Part shown: positions 35,385 to 44,011 of the stretch, piece by piece
Numbering within the stretch: position 1 is the stretch's first letter
Layout: the number at the start of each line of letters is the position of its first letter
Assembly (NCBI RefSeq): GCF_014205295.1
Contig: NZ_JACHNF010000001.1
Coordinates: 3,224,001 to 3,288,000 of the forward strand
Origin: Kribbella solani
GTDB taxonomy: Bacteria; Actinomycetota; Actinomycetes; Propionibacteriales; Kribbellaceae
Reading direction: 5' to 3'
DNA: 64,000 nucleotides
The notes under the pieces: generated by a model
The model's database searches: none
Told to the model about the DNA's origin: nothing
What the model saw: only the letters and a program-made list of their open reading frames with translations
Program-made: the position numbers and the translations under genes

Positions 35385-36206
35385 ATGGGTGCCGGACAAG
35401 TCGCGGCCGCACAGCCGCTGCTGATCGGGTTGCTCCTGCTCTGGTCGTCGTACGGGAAGTTCGCCGATCCCCAGCAGGCGGAGCGTACGGCGCTCCCCCG
35501 GCTGGTCGGTGAGTCGCGCGCGACCGGAGCGTACCGAGCCGTCGCGGGGATCGAGGCATTGGTTGCCCTGGCCCTCCTATTTCCACCGGTCTGGACAGTC
35601 GAGGCATTCGCCGCGGTGCTGCTGGCGGCCGGGTTCACCGGATTCCTGGTGTACTCGAAGATCGTCGTGCCGGAAGCGTCTTGCGGTTGCATGAAGGCGT
35701 CCGCGAAACCCGTTGGTGGCCGTGCGATCGCGCGCGCTTCGTTGCTACTGGCAACAGCCATGGCAGCAGTACCGGCAACGACCGGCTGGTGGTCGGCAGG
35801 GCCTGGACTGGTGGTACTTGTCGTCGAAGCGGCAGCCTTCATGATGCTGTCCGCCGAGCTCGACCGGTACTGGCTGCTCCCGCTCCGGAGGTTCCGGATC
35901 GGGCTCAGCCACCCACTGGCCGGTACGGCATCCAGCACCGCACCGCTCGCCGCGACCCAACGGCGAGTACTGCTCAGCCCGGCGTACCGCGCGGTCGACG
36001 GGCTGCTGCGCTCCGATATCCACGACTACTGGGACGACGAGGACTGGCGCTACCTGAGTTACGTCGCCCGGTACGACGGCCGCGCGGCAACCGCCGTGTT
36101 CGCCGTCCCGCACCGCAACACCACGCCGGAGTCGATCCGGGTCGCCGTCGTCGACGAGACGTCGGGACTGACCCTCTACCGGCCGGCGGTGCTCGCCACC
36201 GTTTGA
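35385..36206 (+). CDS. MauE/DoxX-like redox membrane protein
   Basis: A 273-residue protein. The first 170 residues have four to five membrane helices and the MauE pattern (LLIGLLLLWSSYGKFADP, then VPEASCGCMKASAK with a C-G-C pair, and a last helix). MauE is needed for methylamine dehydrogenase maturation, probably disulfide formation in its Cys-rich small subunit. The C-terminal 100 residues are soluble and of unknown function. It starts one base after the stop of the Tat protein. It is the candidate oxidase for the 14-Cys protein two genes upstream. Confidence 0.8.
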   Translation: MGAGQVAAAQPLLIGLLLLWSSYGKFADPQQAERTALPRLVGESRATGAYRAVAGIEALVALALLFPPVWTVEAFAAVLLAAGFTGFLVYSKIVVPEASCGCMKASAKPVGGRAIARASLLLATAMAAVPATTGWWSAGPGLVVLVVEAAAFMMLSAELDRYWLLPLRRFRIGLSHPLAGTASSTAPLAATQRRVLLSPAYRAVDGLLRSDIHDYWDDEDWRYLSYVARYDGRAATAVFAVPHRNTTPESIRVAVVDETSGLTLYRPAVLATV

Positions 36207-36243
36207 CGGCCTGGATCTCCAGGCCTTCGCAATCGAAGATCCG

Positions 36244-36276
36244 CCGCCTCCGCCACGCTCACCGTGGCGGGGGCGG
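36244..36276 (+). terminator. Terminator after the Cys-rich/Tat/MauE operon
   Basis: Arms CCGCCTCCGCCACG and CGTGGCGGGGGCGG form a 14-bp stem with one wobble pair and a 5-nt loop, 38 bp after the operon's last stop codon. Confidence 0.75.
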
Positions 36277-36326
36277 TGGCATTGTGTTGCGCGCAGCTCC
36301 GGGACCCATTGACAGACGATTCAATC

Positions 36327-36345
36327 ATTAGGAAGCTTTCCTAAT
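36327..36345. promoter_or_regulatory. Operator-like palindrome upstream of the sugar dehydrogenase
   Basis: ATTAGGAAGCTTTCCTAAT: TTAGGAA-GCT-TTCCTAA is symmetrical in 8 of 9 positions on each side. It lies 41 bp upstream of the start codon, with a TTGACA hexamer at 36309-36314. I recall similar TTAGGAAAnTTTCCTAA sites before secreted carbohydrate genes in actinomycetes, but cannot name the regulator. Confidence 0.65.
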
Positions 36346-36385
36346 AGTTAGTCCCCTGCCCCGCCCCGGAATTCCAGGAGACCCC

Positions 36386-38464
36386 ATGAGACCCCGTCCG
36401 CTCGCGGCGGTGACCGCGTTCGCACTCGCCGCGGTCACCCTCAGCGCCGTACCACCCGCAACCGCTGTACCACCCGCAACCGGCGCATCACCCGCAACCG
36501 CCGTGGCCACGGACTACCAGGCCGAGGACGCGACCATCTCCCAAGGAGTGGTCGAGTCGAACCACGCCGGCTACACCGGCAGCGGCTTCGTCAACTACGA
36601 CAACGTCGCCGGCGGGTACGTCGAATGGACGGTGACCGCCCCGGCCGGTCCGGCCGACGTCGCGTTGCGGTACGCGAACGGTACCGCCGCGACCCGGCCG
36701 ATCGACTTCACCGTCAACGGCCAACCGGGTGCGGTCGGCATCACGTTCCCGGGTACCGGCGCGTGGACGACGTGGAAGAGCAAGACCGTACGCCTGCAAC
36801 TCGTTGCCGGTACCAACAAGATCCGCGCCCGCGCGACCAGCGCCGACGGCGGACCGAACGCCGACAAACTGACCGTCACCCCGACCAGCGACGACACCAC
36901 ACCGCCTTCCGCGCCAGGCAATCTGACCGTCAGCGACCTCAAGTCGAACGCCGCCACCTTCCACTGGACCGCCGCCGCCGACAACCTCGGCGTGGTCCGG
37001 TACGAGATCAACCGCGGCGGCAACGTACTGAAAGTTGTCGACGGCAACGCTCTCTCCGCGACCGTCGACAGCTTGACCGCGAACACCTCGTACGACATCT
37101 CGGTCGGCGCATTCGATGCCGCGGGCAACGCTTCGCAACAGAGCAATGTGGTCACGTTCACCACCCCGGGCAGCGGCGACACGACACCGCCGGCCGTACC
37201 CGGAAACCTGCGTTCGACCGGCACGACCGCGAACTCGGTTTCCCTTGCCTGGAACGCGTCCACCGACAACAGCGGCAGCATCGCCGGGTACGACGTGTAC
37301 CAAGGTTCCGCGAAGGTCGCGTCGACCGGTTCGCTGACCACGACCGTCACCGGGCTGACCGCGAACACCGAGTACACGTTCACCGTCAAGGCCCGTGATC
37401 CCGACGGCAATGCATCCGCGGCCAGTAACGCGGTCACGGTACGTACGTCGACCGGAGGCACCGGTGGTATACCGGCGTACGACAAGGACATCGCGAAGGT
37501 CGATCTCGGTTGGAGCGTCGCGTTCTTGCCGGACGGATCCGCACTGGTCACCGAGCGGGACCGGTTCGAGGTACTACGGGTGACGGCGAGCGGCCAGAAG
37601 ACGACGCTCGGGAAGGTGCCGGGCGTCGTCACGACGAGCGGCGAGGGCGGACTGCTCGGGATCGCACTCTCCCCGACTTTCGCGACCGATCATTGGGTGT
37701 ACCTGTATCACACGGCCGCCAACGACAACCGGATCGTGCGGATGAAGTACGAGAACGGTCAACTCGCGACCACCTCGTCACCAGTACTCACCGGGCTGGC
37801 GAAGAACCGGTATCACAACGGTGGACGGATCGCCTTCGGGCCGGACGGGAAGTTGTACGCGACCGTCGGCGACGCGAAGAACTCGGGCAACGCGCAGAAC
37901 AAGAGCTCGCTCAACGGCAAGATCCTGCGGCTGAACCCGGACGGTACGCCGCCGAGCGACAACCCGTTCTACGGCAGCGGCGGAAACGCCCGGTACGTGT
38001 GGAGCTGGGGTCATCGCAACCCGCAAGGGCTGGCGTGGGACTCGCGCGGTCAGTTGTGGGCGGCCGAGTTCGGCGAGAGCAGTCAGGACGAGCTGAACCT
38101 GATCCAGAAGGGCGGCAACTACGGCTGGCCGGCGTGTGAAGGCACGATCGGCGACTGTGCCGGGTACATCGCGCCGAAACGTACTTGGCCGACCGCGCAG
38201 GCCGGGCCGAGTGGGATCGAGATCGTCAACGACTGGATCTACATCGCCGGTGTCACGGGCGAACAGCTTTGGGTGACGAAGATCAACTCGGCCGGGACTG
38301 GCGTGGGCACCCCGCAGGCGGTTTTCTCGGGGCGGTGGGGGCGGCTGCGGAGCGTCACCCGTACGCCTGATGGTGGGCTCTGGTTGACGTCCACCAACAA
38401 CGACAAGAACGGTGGAACCCCACGCACGATAGACAATGTGATCGTGCGGCTGAGGTTCTCGTAG
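36386..38464 (+). CDS. Secreted PQQ-dependent sugar dehydrogenase with CBM and two FnIII domains
   Basis: The 692-residue protein has a Sec signal peptide (LAAVTAFALAAVTLSAVPPA), then a CBM6/35-like domain at about 40-165 (YQAEDATISQGVVESNHAGY), two fibronectin type III domains (about 172-262 and 270-358) and a glucose/sorbosone dehydrogenase propeller at 365-692. The propeller has GWSVAFLPDGSALVTERDR, YHNGGRIAFGPDGKLYATVG, SWGHRNPQGLAWDSRGQLW and AAEFGESSQDELN. It probably oxidises sugars on bound polysaccharide outside the cell. Its last 52 bp are tandemly duplicated past the stop codon. Confidence 0.92.
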   Translation: MRPRPLAAVTAFALAAVTLSAVPPATAVPPATGASPATAVATDYQAEDATISQGVVESNHAGYTGSGFVNYDNVAGGYVEWTVTAPAGPADVALRYANGTAATRPIDFTVNGQPGAVGITFPGTGAWTTWKSKTVRLQLVAGTNKIRARATSADGGPNADKLTVTPTSDDTTPPSAPGNLTVSDLKSNAATFHWTAAADNLGVVRYEINRGGNVLKVVDGNALSATVDSLTANTSYDISVGAFDAAGNASQQSNVVTFTTPGSGDTTPPAVPGNLRSTGTTANSVSLAWNASTDNSGSIAGYDVYQGSAKVASTGSLTTTVTGLTANTEYTFTVKARDPDGNASAASNAVTVRTSTGGTGGIPAYDKDIAKVDLGWSVAFLPDGSALVTERDRFEVLRVTASGQKTTLGKVPGVVTTSGEGGLLGIALSPTFATDHWVYLYHTAANDNRIVRMKYENGQLATTSSPVLTGLAKNRYHNGGRIAFGPDGKLYATVGDAKNSGNAQNKSSLNGKILRLNPDGTPPSDNPFYGSGGNARYVWSWGHRNPQGLAWDSRGQLWAAEFGESSQDELNLIQKGGNYGWPACEGTIGDCAGYIAPKRTWPTAQAGPSGIEIVNDWIYIAGVTGEQLWVTKINSAGTGVGTPQAVFSGRWGRLRSVTRTPDGGLWLTSTNNDKNGGTPRTIDNVIVRLRFS

Positions 38465-38514
38465 TGGAACCCCGAGCACGATGGACAATGTGATCGTGCG
38501 GCTGAGGTTCTCCT
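38412..38514. repeat. 52-bp tandem duplication of the dehydrogenase 3' end
   Basis: The segment from 38412, covering the last coding bases and the stop, is repeated from 38464 with three mismatches in 49 bases. The second copy is outside the reading frame end and abuts the stop codon of the convergent reductase gene (38517). Each copy has CACGAT/ATCGTG inverted bases. Confidence 0.9.
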
Positions 38515-38516
38515 GA

Positions 38517-39467
38517 TCAGGGAAGTAGGAGGGTTTTGCCGAGGGCCTGGCGGTTTTGGATGGTGGTGTGGGCTGCCGCGGCCTCGGCCAGCGGAAACGT
38601 CTGACCGATCGTGGGAGTGAGCTTGCCGCGTGCCAGTTCGTCGAGGGCGCGGCGGGTGAGCTCCCGCGACTCGGCCGGGTCCGGGCGGAAGATGCCGACC
38701 GTGGTGACGTCGTCCCGGTCCGGCGCGGTGAAGTCGCCGCTGGCCGCGCCGTACCCGAGGAACCGCCCGCCGGACCTGGTCGCCGCGTACGCCGCCTGCC
38801 CGATCGCCCCACCGGCACCGTCGAACACCACATCGACCTCGCTGAGCTCATCCGCCCAGCCAGGCAGCGAATAGTCGACGACACGATCCGCGCCAAGCTC
38901 CTCGGCGTACCGCAGCTTGCGCTCACCGCGTGCGGCCGCGATCACCGTCGCACCGGTTGCCGACAGCAACGGAATCAACCAGCCGCCGAGACTACCCGCG
39001 GCGGCCGTCACCAGCACCCGGTCGCCTGCCTCGACCTGCCCTTGGGTCAGCTGCTCCAACGCGGTCGCGCCGTCATGCAATGCCGCCAGCGCGATCTTGA
39101 GATCGAGCCCATCAGGCACCGGAAACACCTCGTCGACCGGTACGACGGCTTGCTCGGCGTAACCACCACCGGCGTACGTGCCGACGCCGCCGGTGCCGGC
39201 GATCACCCGTCGGCCGACAAGTGGATTGTCGACAACCTCGCCGACCGCGCGCACCACTCCGGCCACGCCGGCGCCTGGTACGAAGGGCAGGTCGAGCTTG
39301 AAGTACTCCTGCCCCCACCCGGCCCGAATCTGCGTGTCGAGGAACAACACCTCCGCGGCCGCGACGTCGATCACCACCTCGCCGGCGCCCGCCTCGCCCG
39401 GCGGCACCTCTGCCACCTCAAGCACCTCCGGCCCACCGAACCGCTCCACCCGTACAACCCGCACCAC
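38517..39467 (-). CDS. Zinc-less quinone oxidoreductase, MDR superfamily
   Basis: A 316-residue medium-chain reductase. The N-terminal domain starts MVRVVRVERFGGPEVLEVAE, typical of QOR-type enzymes, and the NADPH motif is VLVTAAAGSLGGWLIPLLSA (AAGxxG). No zinc-ligand Cys cluster is visible. Its substrate is an unknown enone or quinone. It is convergent with the sugar dehydrogenase gene and read alone. Confidence 0.9.
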   Translation of the reverse strand: MVRVVRVERFGGPEVLEVAEVPPGEAGAGEVVIDVAAAEVLFLDTQIRAGWGQEYFKLDLPFVPGAGVAGVVRAVGEVVDNPLVGRRVIAGTGGVGTYAGGGYAEQAVVPVDEVFPVPDGLDLKIALAALHDGATALEQLTQGQVEAGDRVLVTAAAGSLGGWLIPLLSATGATVIAAARGERKLRYAEELGADRVVDYSLPGWADELSEVDVVFDGAGGAIGQAAYAATRSGGRFLGYGAASGDFTAPDRDDVTTVGIFRPDPAESRELTRRALDELARGKLTPTIGQTFPLAEAAAAHTTIQNRQALGKTLLLP

Positions 39468-39521
39468 GAACCTCCTCAGTCGGTCAGGTCTCCGAGGCTA
39501 GAACCTGAACAATTGTTGAGG

Positions 39522-40040
39522 TCAAGCGTGGTGGAGCTGGAACTGCCCGCATTCCGGGTGTACGGCGGCCGCGTGCTGCACCGCCTGGTCGAGGGGGATG
39601 TCGTACGTGCGCAGGAAGTACAGATTGTTGACAAAGGCGAGCGCGGCGCTGCCGTCCGGGTAGTCGATCGGCGCGACGTACGCCGCGGTGCCTGCTGAAC
39701 GGAACGCGTCCGGGAGGTCGCCGGCGCCGGTGCGGCAGCCGAGGTTGATGACTGTCTTTCCGTCCAGGTGGGCGTGGTCGCGGACCTCGGCGGGCGTGAT
39801 CGGCGGCTCGTCCGGGACCAGGATGCCGCGGTCGTCGCCGTGGCAGGACAGGATCACGTCGTTGTCGGTCGGGATCTCGCCGGCCAGCAGTTTGAGCAGC
39901 TCGGCGCGGGAGCCGACCCAGTGGGTGGTGGTGCGGTAGTTGAAGCCTTCGAGGGTGGCGCGTACGGCGGACGCTTCGAGGGCGTCGCCGACCGCGACGA
40001 TGGTGAGGTTTTGTTTCGCCACGTAGGGGACTGTGTGCAT
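39522..40040 (-). CDS. Small caspase/CHAT-like protein, single domain
   Basis: The 172 residues show features of the caspase-hemoglobinase fold: strand-His motif DVILSCHGDDRGILVPDE and strand-Cys motif KTVINLGCRTGAGDLPDAFR, followed by AYVAPIDYPDG and FVNNLYFLRTYDI. The His-Gly and Gly-Cys pair fits a cysteine protease dyad. It has no added domains, which is unusual for bacterial CHAT proteins. Start ATG 40040. It lies directly downstream of a NUDIX gene (the two stop/start codons abut), so they form an operon. The family call is inferred by eye. Confidence 0.55.
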   Translation of the reverse strand: MHTVPYVAKQNLTIVAVGDALEASAVRATLEGFNYRTTTHWVGSRAELLKLLAGEIPTDNDVILSCHGDDRGILVPDEPPITPAEVRDHAHLDGKTVINLGCRTGAGDLPDAFRSAGTAAYVAPIDYPDGSAALAFVNNLYFLRTYDIPLDQAVQHAAAVHPECGQFQLHHA

Positions 40041-40811
40041 CTAGGGCCTGCCGAAGTCGGCGTACACCGGGATGCCGGTGGTCAGCGCCCGCTCGGCCAA
40101 GGCGAGGCGACGGGCCATGGACGGGCGCAGCCGCGGCGTGGCTTCGGCCAGCGTGAGGAAATGACAGGCCCGGACCTCGGCCGGATCGAGGCTGAGCACG
40201 TGATGAGGCGCGCGGGGGTCGGTGCGGGTGAGGCGGGTGGGGTCGGTGTGGGTGAGGTCGGCGCGGGTGGGGTCGGTGTGGGTGAGGTCGGCGCGGGTGG
40301 GGTCGGTGTGGGTGAGGTCGGCGCGGGTGGGGTCGGTGTGGGTGAGGTCGGCGCGGGTGGGGTCGGTGTGGGTGAGGTCGGCGCGGGTGGGGTCGGTGTG
40401 GGTGAGGTCGGCGCGGGTGGGGTCGGTGTGGGTGAGGTCGGTGTGGGTGGGGTCGGTGTGGGTTTCGGGGTCGAGGGTGCCGCCGTCGAAGATGAAGGCG
40501 AGGGCGTCCGGCCACGGGCCGGCGGCCGGAATCCAGTCGACGACAAGCAGCGGGCCGATCTCCAGTTCGAGGCCGATCTCTTCCTTCACCTCCCGCCGGC
40601 ACGCCTCGTACGGCGACTCGTTCTCCTCCACGATCCCACCCGGGATGTCCAGCGTCGGTTTGTACGTCGGCTCAAGAAAGAGAATCCGCCCACCCCCATC
40701 CCGGATCAGCGCACCACCCGCGGCCGTCTTCCGCGGCAACCGCCCCGCGATCCCCGGATTGAACTCCACCTCCGGCTCCCCCTCAGCCGCCACATCATCC
40801 TGTCGGTTCAC
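40041..40811 (-). CDS. NUDIX hydrolase with internal DPTRADLTHT repeats
   Basis: The 256-residue protein has a NUDIX box GGIVEENESPYEACRREVKE-EIGL around residues 60-85. The domain is interrupted by a tandem decapeptide repeat (D-P-T-R-A-D-L-T-H-T) of six identical copies plus partial ones, and then resumes with RACHFLTLAEATPRLRPSM. The repeats probably form an exposed loop. The start is uncertain (GTG at 40811, with several upstream and downstream alternatives). Operon with the caspase-like gene. Confidence 0.8.
   Translation of the reverse strand: MNRQDDVAAEGEPEVEFNPGIAGRLPRKTAAGGALIRDGGGRILFLEPTYKPTLDIPGGIVEENESPYEACRREVKEEIGLELEIGPLLVVDWIPAAGPWPDALAFIFDGGTLDPETHTDPTHTDLTHTDPTRADLTHTDPTRADLTHTDPTRADLTHTDPTRADLTHTDPTRADLTHTDPTRADLTHTDPTRLTRTDPRAPHHVLSLDPAEVRACHFLTLAEATPRLRPSMARRLALAERALTTGIPVYADFGRP
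40231..40466. repeat. 30-bp in-frame minisatellite in the NUDIX gene
   Basis: GCGCGGGTGG GGTCGGTGTG GGTGAGGTCG occurs six times without a single difference (40261-40440), flanked by degenerate copies. The 30-bp period keeps the reading frame on the minus strand. Confidence 0.97.
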
Positions 40812-40868
40812 GCCCCTAGTCTCATACACCAAGGAACGGAGCCCGCCTGCCCTCGCCGTCCCGGAGGT

Positions 40869-41396
40869 TCAGGTCAGGGTGTGGGTCATCCAGATCGAGT
40901 TGCCGCGTGCGGGGTCTTCGGTGACTCGGTCGCTGCGTTCGAAACCTAGCTTTTCCAGCACTCGGAAGGACGGGGCGTTCCATTCGCGTACGGTCGCCCA
41001 CAACCGCCTCCGGCCCGTACCGGCCGCTGCTTCGACGATCGCGCGGGCGGCCTCGGTCGCGTACCCGTGGCCGTGCGCGCGGCGCGGCAGCTCGTACGCG
41101 ATCTCGGGCTCGTCGAAGGTCGCCTGCCCGACGGTCAGTCCGCAGTACCCGAGGAACTCGCCGGTCGACCGCAGCTCGATCGGCAGCAGGCCGAGGCCGG
41201 GCGCGGCGCTCAACGGGTTCTCGATCAGCCAGCCGCGCATTTCGTCCACCGTCGGCCGCCCGTCGGCGCCGATCCGGCGCAGCGCCCGCGGGTCCCGCTC
41301 GAGCCACAGCCCGCGGTACTCCGCCGCGTCCGCCGGCCGCCACGGGCGCAGCCGCAACCGTTCGGTTTCGAGCTCGGTGGGCAGATCGGCGTACAT
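40869..41396 (-). CDS. GNAT family N-acetyltransferase (RimJ/RimL-like)
   Basis: The 175-residue protein starts LPTELETERLRLRPWRPADA and has the acetyl-CoA loop RAHGHGYATEAARAIVEAA (R/QxxGxG/A). Related enzymes acetylate ribosomal proteins or small molecules. The ATG at 41396 begins the family homology. Stand-alone gene. Confidence 0.87.
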   Translation of the reverse strand: MYADLPTELETERLRLRPWRPADAAEYRGLWLERDPRALRRIGADGRPTVDEMRGWLIENPLSAAPGLGLLPIELRSTGEFLGYCGLTVGQATFDEPEIAYELPRRAHGHGYATEAARAIVEAAAGTGRRRLWATVREWNAPSFRVLEKLGFERSDRVTEDPARGNSIWMTHTLT

Positions 41397-41505
41397 GCAC
41401 GTCACTGTAGCCGCCGGGATCGATCAGTTTTCAAGAAGCGTCCGGCGGCCGCGGATTCCTAAGGTAGGAGGTGTTCAGCCAAGACCACCGAGAAAGGGCA
41501 CTTCG

Positions 41506-41925
41506 ATGGCCACCAAGAAGAAGTCGTACGACGGGTTCACCGAGGCCGAGCGGGACGCGATGAAGGAGCGCGCGAAGGAGCTGAAGAGCACCGAGGACCC
41601 GGCCGAGGCGCAGCGCGCGAAGATCGCCACCATGGCCGACGCGGACCGGGTGATCGCGGAGCGCCTGAGCGAACTGATCGCCGAGATCGCCCCGGAGCTG
41701 ACGCCGAAACTCTGGTACGGCATGCCCGGCTGGGTGAAGAACGGGAAGAACGTCTGCTTCTTCCAGGACGCGGCGAAGTTCAAGGCCCGGTACGCGACCC
41801 TCGGTTTCAGTGACAAGGCGCTGCTGGACGACGGCGAGATGTGGCCGACCTCGTACGCGCTGCTCAAGCTGACGCCCGCGATCGAGAAGAAGATCGTTGC
41901 CCTGGTCAAGAAAGCTGCCGGCTGA
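41506..41925 (+). CDS. DUF1801-like (YdhG/YjhX) protein
   Basis: The 139 residues start with a Lys-rich helix (KKKSYDGFTEAERDAMKERA) and contain the DUF1801 core LTPKLWYGMPGWVKNGKNVC and ALLKLTPAIEKKIVALVKK. Role unknown; distantly like the iron-chaperone-related frataxin-like YdhG family. It overlaps the convergent XRE-cupin gene by 20 bp. Confidence 0.8.
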   Translation: MATKKKSYDGFTEAERDAMKERAKELKSTEDPAEAQRAKIATMADADRVIAERLSELIAEIAPELTPKLWYGMPGWVKNGKNVCFFQDAAKFKARYATLGFSDKALLDDGEMWPTSYALLKLTPAIEKKIVALVKKAAG

Positions 41926-42613
41926 TCGAGCGGGCGCGGACGCGTACCCGGCGACCCTCGGCGCTGAACAGGCTGAGCACCTCGACCGGCCCGTTGCCGG
42001 TGGAACCGAACCAGTGCGGATGCCGGGTATCGAACTCGGCCGCGTCGCCCGGGCGGAGCACGAGATCCTCACCACCCAGAAGCAACCGGAGCCGACCGCT
42101 GAGGACATAGAGCCACTCCGAGCCAGGGTGCGTACGCAGGAACGCGTCGGACTCACTACCCGCGATCGTGAGCTTCGTCGCCTCGTTCGCGGACCGACCC
42201 GAACTCAACACCAGAAAGCTCCGGCGACCCGCACCTCCGGCTCCGGCTCCAGGCCGGGCTCCGGCTCCAGGCCGGGCTCCGGCTCCAGGCCGGGCTCCGG
42301 CTCCAGGCCGGGCTCCGGCTTCAGGTGCGGCGAGGGTGTCTCGGCTAGGGTCAGCGAGCTGGCGGGGTGCGGCGATGATGGTGTCGAGCGGGATCGCGAG
42401 CGCGGCCGCGAGCTGGAGCAGTAGGTCGAGAGTCGGGCGGCGTTTGCCTGATTCCAGCCGGGACAGTGTGCTGGTGGAGATCCCGGTCGCGCGGCTGAGG
42501 GCGGCCAGCGAGAGGTCCTTCTGCTCGCGGATACGGCGCAACCGCGGACCGAGTCGGTCGAGCGTGGCATCGATGGCGTTCCGCACGTTCTGCATGCTCT
42601 GGACGTTCTGCAT
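41906..42613 (-). CDS. XRE-cupin transcriptional regulator
   Basis: The 235-residue product has an N-terminal HTH (LRRIREQKDLSLAALSRATG, STSTLSRLESGKRRP) and a C-terminal cupin (SEWLYVLSGRLRLLLGGEDL, RPGDAAEFDTRHPHWF). Between them is a linker with five repeats of A-G-A-R-P-G. The ATG at 42613 is one of two possible starts (the other at 42595). It is divergent from an MFS pump and probably controls it. Confidence 0.88.
   Translation of the reverse strand: MQNVQSMQNVRNAIDATLDRLGPRLRRIREQKDLSLAALSRATGISTSTLSRLESGKRRPTLDLLLQLAAALAIPLDTIIAAPRQLADPSRDTLAAPEAGARPGAGARPGAGARPGAGARPGAGAGGAGRRSFLVLSSGRSANEATKLTIAGSESDAFLRTHPGSEWLYVLSGRLRLLLGGEDLVLRPGDAAEFDTRHPHWFGSTGNGPVEVLSLFSAEGRRVRVRARSISRQLS
42235..42322. 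repeat. 18-bp in-frame repeats in the XRE-cupin linker
   Basis: CTCCGGCTCCAGGCCGGG is repeated four times with almost no change (about 42238-42318), encoding the A-G-A-R-P-G linker on the minus strand. Confidence 0.9.
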
Positions 42614-42691
42614 AACTTCAGCAGATCCCGGCCGTCCCACTCTCGGCAACGAAACTTGCTGATCCAGCACACCGACGCCGACCGTTGCCGT

Positions 42692-44011
42692 ATGCGAACC
42701 GAAGAACCGCCATCCCCCACAGGCATCTCCCCCGGCACCGCACGCGCAGGTGCAGCCGCCGGCCCAGAGCAGTCGCGCGGAGAAGAGTCCCACGCGGAAC
42801 AGCCGCGCGAAGGAGGGTCGCGCGCGGAACAGTCGCGTGCGGCTCGTACGGCCGGGCGGCTTCCGTTCGGCGTGTATCTGCTGGGGTTCAGCTTGTTCGC
42901 GATGGGATCCTCGGAGTTCCTGCTCGCCGGGGTACTGCCCGCGGTCGCGGCCGGGCTGCGGGTCGATCTCGCGACGGTGGGTGGGCTGATCACCGCGTTC
43001 GCGATCGGTGTGGTGATCGGCGGACCACCCTTCGCGGTCATCAGCCTGCGCTGGCCCCGGCGCACGGCGCTGGTACTCACCCAGCTTGTCTTCGCGGCCT
43101 GTATCGCGGTCGGTCTGCTCATCTCCACGTACCCGGCGCTGCTCATCACGCGCTTCCTCGCCGGTCTCGCGTACGCCGGGTTCTTCGCGGTCGCTGCCGT
43201 CACCGCGGTGAGTCTGGTACCAGCTGATCGTGCTGCCCGTGCATCCGGCGTCGTGGTCAGCGGACTCAGCCTCGCGATGATCCTCGGCGGGCCGGCCGGG
43301 ACCGCCCTCGGCTACCGCACCGGGTGGCAGAGCGGTTTCTGGCTGGTCGTCACCCTCACTGTCCTGGCGGCCGGCGCGCTGACCGTCGCGATGCCCCGTC
43401 CTCAGTCAGGAATCACATCAGCAGCTACAGATGTCCGTGGCGAGTTGCGTACGCTCCGGCGGCCGCGGTTGTGGACTGTTCTGGTGATCACCTTGCTCAC
43501 GACCGCTTCGTACATGATCACCTTTAGTTACCTGTCGGAACTGCTCACCCACACGACCGGCATCCCGGCTGGCTGGACCGCCGCCGTGCTGGTGCTCTTC
43601 GGCGTCGGCGCCTACCTCGGCCTGGCGATCGGCGGCCGGATCGCCGACCGCCGTCCGCATCTGGCGCTGACTACCGGCGCCCTCGGCATCCTCATCACGT
43701 CGGCGTTGATCGCTACCCTCGCCCATCACGCGGCCGCCGTCGTACCCCTGGTCTTTCTCCTCGGCGTCGCCGGGTTCATCCTCAACCCTGCCATCTACGG
43801 CCGCATCTTTACTCTCGCCCCGACGGCCCCGACCCTGGCCGGCGCCACCGCGGTCTCGGCTTTCCAGCTAGGCATCAGCTTCGTCCCCGCCCTGGCCGCC
43901 CTCGCCCTCCACCTCGGCGCCCCCATCACCACAATCCCCTGGCTAGGCACCCTCCTGGCCACCCTCACCCTCCCCTTCATCCTCCTCGACCACACCACCC
44001 ACACCCACTGA
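42692..44011 (+). CDS. MFS efflux transporter, DHA1 type (AraJ/sugar-efflux-like)
   Basis: A 439-residue pump with 12 helices, beginning at LPFGVYLLGFSLFAMGSSEF, the usual start of this group. About 45 extra N-terminal residues are a Glu/Ser/Arg-rich degenerate repeat (EQSRGEESHAEQ, REGGSRAEQSR). The ATG at 42692 has no ribosome-binding site, so it may be leaderless or start elsewhere. It is divergent from the XRE-cupin regulator. Its 3' end is copied twice downstream. Confidence 0.87.
   Translation: MRTEEPPSPTGISPGTARAGAAAGPEQSRGEESHAEQPREGGSRAEQSRAARTAGRLPFGVYLLGFSLFAMGSSEFLLAGVLPAVAAGLRVDLATVGGLITAFAIGVVIGGPPFAVISLRWPRRTALVLTQLVFAACIAVGLLISTYPALLITRFLAGLAYAGFFAVAAVTAVSLVPADRAARASGVVVSGLSLAMILGGPAGTALGYRTGWQSGFWLVVTLTVLAAGALTVAMPRPQSGITSAATDVRGELRTLRRPRLWTVLVITLLTTASYMITFSYLSELLTHTTGIPAGWTAAVLVLFGVGAYLGLAIGGRIADRRPHLALTTGALGILITSALIATLAHHAAAVVPLVFLLGVAGFILNPAIYGRIFTLAPTAPTLAGATAVSAFQLGISFVPALAALALHLGAPITTIPWLGTLLATLTLPFILLDHTTHTH

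Noticed and set aside
40219..40470. CRISPR array at the 30-bp repeats
   Set aside because: Repeats are contiguous with no spacers and are in frame within a NUDIX gene.
39484..40602. 372-residue minus-strand frame rich in HPHRPHPRRP
   Set aside because: Out-of-frame translation of the NUDIX minisatellite and the caspase-like gene.
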